Below, in pieces: positions 57,477 to 64,000 of a stretch of DNA of 64,000 nucleotides (the first letter of the stretch is position 1; every line of letters begins with the position of its first letter). Both the position numbers and the translations under genes were made by a program. The DNA is from Exiguobacterium chiriqhucha RW-2 (lineage in GTDB: Bacteria; Bacillota; Bacilli; Exiguobacteriales; Exiguobacteriaceae). The notes beneath the pieces were generated by a model that saw only the letters and a program-made list of their open reading frames with translations, was not told where the DNA came from and did not search any database. Location of the stretch: NCBI RefSeq assembly GCF_000416965.1, contig NZ_ATCL01000009.1, positions 248,001-312,000 of the forward strand. The letters are read 5' to 3'.

Positions 57477-57989
57477 ATGACATTTGGTCTCGGAGTGATT
57501 CTGACGGTGTTTTTTGTCGGGATCGTCCTTCTAGGAATTGAAGTGTTCGTTGCCGGTTTTGGATTGTTCGGCGTGCTAGGGATTGGGGCTGTCGTCGCCA
57601 GTTTGATTATGGCGGGTGCCACAATCGGACAACTGTGGTTGTCGCTTGGTTTAGCCACGGCCATCGTCGCTGGACTCGGATTTTGGGCATATCGTCGCCT
57701 ACAGTCCAATCGATCGCTCATGTATAAAGGGTTGATTTTGACCGATTCGACGTCAACAGACAAAGGGTATTTGTCCCACGATGACCGCAAACGGTTGCTC
57801 GGGAAAGTCGGGGTCACGTTGACGCCGCTTCGCCCGGCGGGTACCGCTGAGATTGACGGAGAACGGATTGATGTCGTGACAGAAGGTAGCTATCTCGATT
57901 CGCAAACGAAAATTCAGGTGTATAAAGTCGATTCAGGGCGCGTTGTCGTCCGCAACTTTATAGAGCCGAAGGAGGATGTAACAGAATGA
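57477..57989 (+). CDS. NfeD-like membrane protein (YqeZ-like, short form)
   Basis: A 170-residue protein with an N-terminal membrane region of three helices (about 5-80) and a C-terminal OB-fold ([20 protein letters not shown], about 107-126), the NfeD1b layout. The ATG at 57477 has GGAAGGGGG about 8 bases upstream. It overlaps floA by four bases. It lacks the N-terminal ClpP-like protease domain found in full-length NfeD/YqeZ proteins. Confidence 0.88.
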   Translation: MTFGLGVILTVFFVGIVLLGIEVFVAGFGLFGVLGIGAVVASLIMAGATIGQLWLSLGLATAIVAGLGFWAYRRLQSNRSLMYKGLILTDSTSTDKGYLSHDDRKRLLGKVGVTLTPLRPAGTAEIDGERIDVVTEGSYLDSQTKIQVYKVDSGRVVVRNFIEPKEDVTE

Positions 57990-58966
57990 CACCAGAACTA
58001 TTGACCACGTTACTCATCTCGGGTGGAGGATTGATTGCGCTCGCCGTATTCTTCACGTTCGTACCGGTCGGGCTGTGGATCAGCTCGTTCGCCGCTGGCG
58101 TCCACGTCTCGATCTTCACACTAATCGGGATGCGACTCCGTCGCGTCGTCCCATCGAAAATCGTCAACCCGCTCATCAAAGCGGTCAAAGCCGGCATCGG
58201 CTTGAACACGAACCAGCTCGAGAGTCACTTCTTGGCTGGAGGTAACGTCGACCGTGTCGTCAACGCCTTGATTGCGGCCCACCGTGCCGATATCGAATTA
58301 TCGTTTGAACGTGCCGCAGCAATCGATCTTGCTGGCCGTAACGTGTTAGAGGCGGTTCAAATGTCCGTTAACCCGAAAGTCATCGAAACGCCGTTCATCG
58401 CCGGTGTGGCCATGGATGGGATTGAAGTGAAGGCGAAAGCTCGCATCACGGTCCGTGCCAACATCGACCGTCTTGTCGGGGGTGCCGGGGAAGAGACGAT
58501 TATCGCCCGTGTCGGTGAAGGGGTCGTCTCGACGATCGGTTCACAACACAACCATAAGCACGTCTTGGAGAACCCTGACATGATTTCACGTACCGTATTG
58601 ACGAAAGGTCTCGATTCAGGGACCGCGTTTGAAATCCTATCAATCGACATCGCCGACATCGATATCGGTAAAAACATTGGGGCGGTCCTCCAGACCGACC
58701 AAGCCGAAGCTGATAAGAAAATCGCGCAAGCGAAAGCGGAAGAACGCCGCGCGATGGCAATCGCCCGTGAGCAAGAGATGAAATCATCGGTCGAAGAGAT
58801 GCGCGCCAAAGTCGTCGCGGCCGAGGCGGAAGTCCCACTCGCGATGGCCGACGCACTTCGAAACGGCAAACTCGGGGTCATGGATTACGTCAACTACTTG
58901 AACGTCCAAGCCGATACAGAAATGCGTAAAGCAATCGGTCATCCTGTCGAATCTGATAGAGAGTAA
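57986..58966 (+). CDS. floA: flotillin-like protein FloA
   Basis: The 326-residue short flotillin FloA (YqfA), a membrane-microdomain scaffold. It has a hydrophobic N-terminus (about 8-50), an SPFH domain (about 55-220) and a short helical AE-rich C-terminal part ([19 protein letters not shown], about 249-267). It overlaps the NfeD gene (ATGA). Together with floT at 18.9 kb, the window encodes both flotillin types. Confidence 0.96.
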   Translation: MTPELLTTLLISGGGLIALAVFFTFVPVGLWISSFAAGVHVSIFTLIGMRLRRVVPSKIVNPLIKAVKAGIGLNTNQLESHFLAGGNVDRVVNALIAAHRADIELSFERAAAIDLAGRNVLEAVQMSVNPKVIETPFIAGVAMDGIEVKAKARITVRANIDRLVGGAGEETIIARVGEGVVSTIGSQHNHKHVLENPDMISRTVLTKGLDSGTAFEILSIDIADIDIGKNIGAVLQTDQAEADKKIAQAKAEERRAMAIAREQEMKSSVEEMRAKVVAAEAEVPLAMADALRNGKLGVMDYVNYLNVQADTEMRKAIGHPVESDRE

Positions 58967-58971
58967 CGGAC

Positions 58972-59406
58972 ATGGATGGACTCTGGGTACTACTCTTAGC
59001 CGCTTTCGGGATTGCCTCGGCGGTCATGAAGCGGATGGAGAAACCATCATCTACTGGAGAACGACCACCGAGTACGGATTTGAAACGTTATCTCGATACG
59101 GTCGGTGACATGATGAAAGAAGTCGAGGCGACGTTCGATGAGCCGCGCAACAAGCAAGACAAACCGGCTCCTCAGAAACTACGTCGCCGTGTCGCCGCAC
59201 CGGCCGAAACAACAGACCGACATGCACCGCGTCGACGTGAAGAACTACCGCACGTGAGTGCCCAGTTCGAACAGACGGTCAAAATTCCACCGATTTCCGA
59301 GTCGACCGAGTCGCGGCCACAACCGCGCATCTCGATGAAGCAAGTTCGGCAAGCGGTCGTGTGGAGTGAAATTTTGCAACCGCCGGTGTCGAAACGCCGT
59401 CGTTAA
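58972..59406 (+). CDS. hypothetical membrane-anchored protein downstream of floA
   Basis: A 144-residue protein I do not recognise. A single N-terminal hydrophobic helix (about 2-18) is followed by a proline- and arginine-rich, probably disordered tail. It starts five bases after floA with a GAGAGTAACG spacer and ends at a terminator, so it belongs to the nfeD-floA operon and may act at the membrane with flotillin. Confidence 0.75.
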   Translation: MDGLWVLLLAAFGIASAVMKRMEKPSSTGERPPSTDLKRYLDTVGDMMKEVEATFDEPRNKQDKPAPQKLRRRVAAPAETTDRHAPRRREELPHVSAQFEQTVKIPPISESTESRPQPRISMKQVRQAVVWSEILQPPVSKRRR

Positions 59407-59413
59407 ACCTGAG

Positions 59414-59442
59414 GCAGTGACTCCGTGTCACTGCTTCTTTTT
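59414..59442 (+). terminator. nfeD-floA operon terminator
   Basis: GCAGTGAC/GTCACTGC (59414-59421 with 59427-59434) followed by TTCTTTTT. Confidence 0.9.
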
Positions 59443-59534
59443 GTTGGAGGAATGGACGGTCTTTCTTTCACGAACGGCTTGATAGTGCTAAAGTAAAGAA
59501 GGAACAATCTACTGATGGGGAGGAGAAACAACCA

Positions 59535-60497
59535 TTGATTATGACTGATAAAATTCCGTTCGTCATGGAACATGCGAACGAAGCGCAGGCGCTCCTCGGA
59601 CCGAAGGACGAGGTATTTCAAGCCATCGAAGCAGAACTCGCGGTCGCACTCACTCCTCGTGGAGAAGAATTAATCATTCAGGCCGATACGGCCGATACGC
59701 TCGAATTGACGAAGGCCGTTATCAAGACGTTGCAACAACTCGTTAAAAAAGGGGCTCGCTTGAACGAAAGCGATGCCATCAGTGTGATTCAACACATCAA
59801 GGTCGGCAAGGGCGACGAGTTGCTCGAGCATTATGAGCGGGTCGTCTTCACGACAAACAAAGGGAAACCGATTCGGGCGAAGACGGTCGGGCAGAGCCGA
59901 TATGTCCGGGCCATCGAAAAACGTGACCTCGTGTTCGGAATCGGACCGGCGGGGACCGGGAAGACATATTTGGCCGTCGTTTTGGCAGCGCGTGCGCTGA
60001 AAGAAGGCCAAGTCAAACGAATCATTTTGACGCGTCCGGCGGTCGAAGCGGGTGAAAACTTGGGCTTCTTGCCAGGGGACTTGAAAGAGAAGGTCGACCC
60101 GTACTTGCGTCCGTTGTACGACGCCTTGTTTGACGTCTATGGCGTCGAACAGACGAACCGATTGCTCGAACGCGGCACGATCGAAGTCGCGCCGCTCGCT
60201 TACATGCGCGGCCGGACGCTTGAAGATGCGTTTGTCATTTTAGACGAGGCCCAGAATACGACGAAAGAACAGATGAAGATGTTTTTGACGCGACTCGGGT
60301 TCGGCTCGAAAATGGTCGTCACCGGCGATTTGACGCAAGTCGATTTGCCGAAAGGTAAAGCGTCAGGACTGCAAGAAGCATTACATCTGCTTGAAGGTGT
60401 CGATGGGATTCATTTTGAACATTTCACGTCGTCCGACGTCGTTCGCCATCCGCTCGTCAAGAAAATCATTAACGCCTATAGTACCGAACTCACATAA
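59535..60497 (+). CDS. phoH: PhoH family ATPase
   Basis: A 320-residue PhoH-like protein. The ATPase core has Walker [12 protein letters not shown] (about 136-146) and Walker [12 protein letters not shown] (about 235-245). The N-terminal part has a KH-like fold (about 45-105). The family is linked to RNA metabolism, in keeping with its neighbour ybeY. The start is TTG 59535 with GGGGAGGAG upstream. First gene of phoH-pgpH-ybeY-dgkA-era. Confidence 0.95.
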   Translation: MIMTDKIPFVMEHANEAQALLGPKDEVFQAIEAELAVALTPRGEELIIQADTADTLELTKAVIKTLQQLVKKGARLNESDAISVIQHIKVGKGDELLEHYERVVFTTNKGKPIRAKTVGQSRYVRAIEKRDLVFGIGPAGTGKTYLAVVLAARALKEGQVKRIILTRPAVEAGENLGFLPGDLKEKVDPYLRPLYDALFDVYGVEQTNRLLERGTIEVAPLAYMRGRTLEDAFVILDEAQNTTKEQMKMFLTRLGFGSKMVVTGDLTQVDLPKGKASGLQEALHLLEGVDGIHFEHFTSSDVVRHPLVKKIINAYSTELT

Positions 60498-60515
60498 CCA
60501 AAAGGGGGGGCACTG

Positions 60516-62597
60516 ATGCAGCAAGCACGTCATTGGACGGTCGCGACAATCTCCGTCCTCTTTTTTCTCATTTTAGGCGCGATTCTATACTTTACGGTGC
60601 GCCCATCCATCATTAGTGTCGAGCCGCTCGGGATTGCCGAACAGGACATTCGCTCGCCGGTCACGATTGAAGACCGGACGGCGACGGAGCGGTTACGACA
60701 AGATGCGATCAATAGCGTCGGCAGTCAGTTCTCGTTGCGGCGCGAGTTTGCCGATCAACAGATCGCCAAAGTCGAGCAACTGTTCGCAGCGTTCGAAGAG
60801 ACGGAAGATGACACCGAGCTATCAGACATCAAAAATCGCTTGAACTCGACCGAGGTGAACGGATTCCTCGGCGATGATGAACTGAACCTTCTGCTCGAGG
60901 CGAGCGAGAACACCCGTCGTACGGTCGAAGACGTCACCGTGACGGCGCTCCAAGAAGTGATGGGTAACCGCATCGACACGAGCTCACAGTCCATCTCAGA
61001 AGCGAGAGATCGGGCTGAGACACTTGTCGACCAATCACCGCTCTCACTCGAGTTCCGGGCGATCGCTAACAGCCTGAGCGATCAATTGATCGTACCGAAC
61101 TACGTGTTCGACTCTGAAGCGACACGTGAGAAAGAACAGCAGGCGGTCGATGCGGTCGAACCGGTCATCATTCAAGAAGGCCAGTTGCTCGTCAACCAAG
61201 GCGAGGTCGTGACGCGCGAAATCTACCGCAAACTCGAATTGACAGGGGCCATCGATCCAAATCGTTCATTCGCACCGCTGTTCGGGGCTTACTTACTGAG
61301 CGGACTGTTGACGATCGGTTTTCTGTTCATGTTAATCCGTTCGAAAATCCAACAACTGTTACTCCGCCCTAAAATCTTGATTACTGTCTATGGATTATTA
61401 TTGTTACAGCTCGGCATCTTCTTTGGTGTCGGTTATATCGGTATCGAGTTCACGACATATGCGTACGTGCTCGCACCGACGGCATTCGTCGTCCTGTTGC
61501 TGCGTATCCTCGTCGATGAACGGGTCGCGCTCGCCTCGGCGTTGATCACGATGATTGCCGGGTCGATTGTGGCGAGTTTCGGGCAAAACACGAGCTTCAT
61601 GACGGTCGTCTATTTCGCGACCGGAAGTTTCTTGGCCGTCTTCCTCGTCGAACCGAAGATTCAGCGCAAACGACTATTCTTGTCCGGTGTGTTGCTCGGC
61701 ATTATCAATATCATCATGGTGCTCGCGCTCTTGTTCTTGCGCAACACGCAAGTGACGTGGGAGATGGTCGCCTACTTATCCGGTTTCGCCATCACGAGCG
61801 CGCTGTTGTCCATCGTGCTCACCTTCGGCTTCTTGCCGTTCCTTGAACCGTGGTTCGGCGTCCTATCGTCGGGTCGCCTCATCGAATTGATGAGTCCGAC
61901 GCATCCGCTGTTACGCAAGTTGTTGATGGAGGCTCCGGGGACGTATCATCACAGCATGATGGTCGCCAACTTGGCCGAATCGGCTTGCGAGGCGATTGGT
62001 GCCGACGGACTGCTCGCCCGGGTCGCCAGTTATTATCATGACCTCGGTAAGACCGAGCGTCCGCTCCATTTCATCGAGAATCAGCAGAACGGCGTCAACC
62101 CGCACGACCGGCTCACACCGGAGGAATCAGCCGACATCATCATGGCCCATCCATATGACGGGGCCGATCTGTTGAGTCGTTATAAGTTGCCAAAAGAGAT
62201 TATCGATATCGCCGAGCAACATCACGGCACATCGCTCTTGAAGTTCTTTTATGTGAAAGCAAAAGAGACGCGTGACGTCAATGAATCACGCTTCCGCTAC
62301 CCGGGACCGAAGCCGCAGACACGCGAGGCGGCGGTCGTCATGATCGTCGATTCAATCGAGGCGGCGGTCCGGTCACAGAAGCAACCGACACCAGAACGGA
62401 TTCGCCAGCTCGTCAGTGCGATTATTCGTGATAAGCTACAAGACGGGCAATTCGAAGACTGCGAGTTGACGACGAAAGAAGTATGGCGCGTCGGGGAAAG
62501 CGCGTGTGAGACGCTGACCGGCCTGTTCCATGAACGAATCGAGTATCCAGAACTGAAGAAAGAAGGAGACTTACATGCAAATCATTTCGAACGATGA
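60516..62597 (+). CDS. pgpH: 7TM-HD cyclic-di-AMP phosphodiesterase PgpH
   Basis: A 693-residue protein (YqfF/PgpH) that degrades the second messenger c-di-AMP. It has one N-terminal membrane helix (about 8-28), a large extracellular domain (about 30-260), seven membrane helices (about 265-465) and a cytoplasmic HD domain with HHSMMVANLAE (about 485-495) and YYHDLGKTERP (about 507-517). AAAGGGGGGG precedes the ATG. It overlaps ybeY by 23 bases. Confidence 0.95.
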   Translation: MQQARHWTVATISVLFFLILGAILYFTVRPSIISVEPLGIAEQDIRSPVTIEDRTATERLRQDAINSVGSQFSLRREFADQQIAKVEQLFAAFEETEDDTELSDIKNRLNSTEVNGFLGDDELNLLLEASENTRRTVEDVTVTALQEVMGNRIDTSSQSISEARDRAETLVDQSPLSLEFRAIANSLSDQLIVPNYVFDSEATREKEQQAVDAVEPVIIQEGQLLVNQGEVVTREIYRKLELTGAIDPNRSFAPLFGAYLLSGLLTIGFLFMLIRSKIQQLLLRPKILITVYGLLLLQLGIFFGVGYIGIEFTTYAYVLAPTAFVVLLLRILVDERVALASALITMIAGSIVASFGQNTSFMTVVYFATGSFLAVFLVEPKIQRKRLFLSGVLLGIINIIMVLALLFLRNTQVTWEMVAYLSGFAITSALLSIVLTFGFLPFLEPWFGVLSSGRLIELMSPTHPLLRKLLMEAPGTYHHSMMVANLAESACEAIGADGLLARVASYYHDLGKTERPLHFIENQQNGVNPHDRLTPEESADIIMAHPYDGADLLSRYKLPKEIIDIAEQHHGTSLLKFFYVKAKETRDVNESRFRYPGPKPQTREAAVVMIVDSIEAAVRSQKQPTPERIRQLVSAIIRDKLQDGQFEDCELTTKEVWRVGESACETLTGLFHERIEYPELKKEGDLHANHFER

Positions 62598-63051
62598 GCA
62601 CGGCTTATTGTCGGATGCTCAAATCGAGCTCGTTGAATCCATATTGGTCCATGCGGCGATGGAAGAAGACGTCGAAGAACCGAGTGAGCTATCGGTCACG
62701 TTCTTGACGAACGATGAGATTCAAGCCATCAACCGCGAATGGCGCGGGAAAGATGCGGCGACCGACGTCATCAGTTTCGCCTTTGATGAGATGGGAGAAG
62801 ACGAGATGGACTTCATGCTCGATGAAGACGAGCCCCGTCTCCTAGGGGACTTGCTCATCTCGGTCGAACGTTGTCGCGAACAGGCGGCCGATTATGGCCA
62901 CTCGTTCGAACGGGAACTCGGATTCTTGGCGATTCACGGATTTCTCCACTTGCTCGGGTATGACCATATGACGCCCGAGGAAGAAGCAGAGATGACGGCG
63001 CGCCAAGAACAAGTGCTCGCTCACTTCGAGCTGAAACGAGGCGAAGTGTGA
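62575..63051 (+). CDS. ybeY: endoribonuclease YbeY
   Basis: YbeY is a metal-dependent RNase in 16S rRNA maturation and ribosome quality control. The 158-residue protein has the zinc site [11 protein letters not shown] (about 122-132) and the catalytic Arg region [13 protein letters not shown] (about 56-68). The ATG at 62575 lies inside the end of pgpH with GAAGGAG upstream. It overlaps dgkA by four bases. Confidence 0.97.
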   Translation: MQIISNDEHGLLSDAQIELVESILVHAAMEEDVEEPSELSVTFLTNDEIQAINREWRGKDAATDVISFAFDEMGEDEMDFMLDEDEPRLLGDLLISVERCREQAADYGHSFERELGFLAIHGFLHLLGYDHMTPEEEAEMTARQEQVLAHFELKRGEV

Positions 63052-63398
63052 AACCGTTCTGGTTCGCCTTGCACGGCATCGTGCACGCAGTGCGGACCGA
63101 ACGCAACATGCTGATTCATCTCGTATCGAGCCTGCTCGTCGTCGTGTTTGCCTGGTGGCTCCCGACGACGAAACTCGAGAACTTGATTCTGTTCGGCTGG
63201 GTCGTGCTCGTCATCGCGCTCGAGCTGATGAACACGGCGGTCGAACGCACGGTCGACCTCGTCACGAAAGACATCCACCCGCTCGCGAAGCAAGCGAAAG
63301 ACGTCGCGGCCGGGTCGGTCCTCGTCGCAGCGATCGGGGCCGCCATCACGGCCCTATTCATTTTTTGTCCTTATATAATCGACAAATTCGTTATATGA
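63048..63398 (+). CDS. dgkA: diacylglycerol kinase family protein (undecaprenol kinase)
   Basis: A 116-residue membrane protein of the DgkA family; Gram-positive members mainly phosphorylate undecaprenol. It has three membrane helices (about 20-40, 44-62 and 88-110) and the active-site motif [14 protein letters not shown] (about 60-73). The start is GTG 63048 overlapping the ybeY stop. The cdd (cytidine deaminase) gene that follows dgkA in B. subtilis is absent; era comes next. Confidence 0.95.
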   Translation: MKPFWFALHGIVHAVRTERNMLIHLVSSLLVVVFAWWLPTTKLENLILFGWVVLVIALELMNTAVERTVDLVTKDIHPLAKQAKDVAAGSVLVAAIGAAITALFIFCPYIIDKFVI

Positions 63399-63433
63399 TT
63401 GAACGTATTGCAAATTTAGAAAGCAGGTGCACT

Positions 63434-64000
63434 ATGTATCAAGAAGATTTTAAATCAGGTTTTGTGTCCATCATCGGTCGTCCGAACGTCGGGAAATCGA
63501 CGTTCTTGAATCGGGTCATCGGACAAAAGATTGCCATCATGTCAGACAAGCCGCAGACGACGCGCAATAAGGTCCAAGGTGTGTATACGACAGATGATTC
63601 GCAAATCATCTTTATCGACACGCCAGGGATTCATAAGCCGAAACACCGTCTCGGCGATTTCATGATGAAAGTCGCGACGAACGCACTACGTGAAGTCGAC
63701 GCGATCCTCTTCATGGTCAACGTCACGGAACCGCGTGGCGCCGGCGATGAGTTCATCATCGAGAAGTTGAAAGGGCTCGACACGCCAATCATTCTCGTCA
63801 TGAACAAAATCGATTTGATTCATCCGGACGAGATTCCGGCTGTCATCGAGCAGTATACGAACCAACTCGATTTCGCGGCATACGTCCCGATTTCGGCACT
63901 TCAAGGCAACAACGTCGAACCGCTCCTTATAGAAATCAAAAAGTTGCTCCCGGAAGGACCGATGTATTATCCGGCCGACCAAGTGACCGACCACCCGGAA
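63434..64000 (+). CDS. era: GTPase Era (5' part, runs off the window)
   Basis: The first 189 codons of Era, a GTPase in 16S rRNA processing and 30S assembly. The G motifs are GRPNVGKST (about 15-23, G1), an effector threonine in KPQTTR (G2), DTPG (about 63-66, G3) and NKID (about 124-127, G4). The ATG at 63434 follows GCAGGTG. The frame is open to the last base of the window, so the KH domain lies outside. Confidence 0.97.
   Translation, partial: MYQEDFKSGFVSIIGRPNVGKSTFLNRVIGQKIAIMSDKPQTTRNKVQGVYTTDDSQIIFIDTPGIHKPKHRLGDFMMKVATNALREVDAILFMVNVTEPRGAGDEFIIEKLKGLDTPIILVMNKIDLIHPDEIPAVIEQYTNQLDFAAYVPISALQGNNVEPLLIEIKKLLPEGPMYYPADQVTDHPE

Overview
The window looks like a chromosomal segment of a low-to-mid GC Firmicute of the order Bacillales, most likely Exiguobacterium or a close relative. 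That genus call is from memory of gene content and order, not from a search. Supporting signs are T-box leaders on thrS and pheST, an L20-type leader with an AUU-start infC, a perfect CIRCE element before hrcA, GGAGG-type ribosome sites with many GTG/TTG starts, and Bacillus-like gene orders (nrdR-dnaB-dnaI; infC-rpmI-rplT-ysdA; comEA-comEC-yqzM-holA-rpsT-lepA; hrcA-grpE-dnaK-dnaJ-prmA-rsmE; rpsU-yqeY-nfeD-floA; phoH-pgpH-ybeY-dgkA-era).

Layout. 1-3.3 kb: a hypothetical gene, nrdR and the helicase-loading genes dnaB and dnaI. 3.3-6.5 kb: T-box and thrS, then a secreted DUF1002 protein. 6.5-10.9 kb: a small minus-strand gene, the L20 leader, infC-rpmI-rplT, ysdA, dUTPase, an M42 peptidase and an rRNA methyltransferase. 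10.9-14.7 kb: T-box and pheST. 14.7-17.8 kb (minus strand): an EIIC-like membrane protein behind a leader with two tiny ORFs and a terminator, an alpha/beta hydrolase and rnhC. 17.9-20.4 kb: a coiled-coil protein, NfeD-like protein and flotillin. 20.5-23.1 kb: a BMP lipoprotein overlapping a chemoreceptor gene. 23.3-28.1 kb: competence genes, yqzM, holA, an acetyltransferase and rpsT. 28.2-34.9 kb: lepA, a serine-synthesis cluster and hemW. 34.9-42.1 kb: a DUF1054 gene and the heat-shock operon through prmA and rsmE.

42.1-47.6 kb is a strikingly AT-rich island between two convergent core genes. It carries a complete retron-like defence cassette: an AAA ATPase with a C-terminal TOPRIM-like (DUF4435-type) nuclease domain; a promoter-driven non-coding RNA closed by a perfect 17-bp inverted repeat, with msr/msd-like hairpins; and a reverse transcriptase with the retron signatures NAxxH, YADD and VTG plus an unusual C-terminal extension of about 190 residues resembling a degenerate trypsin-like fold. 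This is the most interesting part of the window.

47.6-64 kb: a large secreted subtilisin-family protease (minus strand), a yrrT-luxS-mccA-mccB methionine-to-cysteine operon, rarD, deoC, rpsU-yqeY, a second NfeD/flotillin pair (floA), phoH, pgpH, ybeY, dgkA and the 5' part of era, which runs off the end. No tRNA, rRNA, CRISPR array, transposase or integrase gene was seen.
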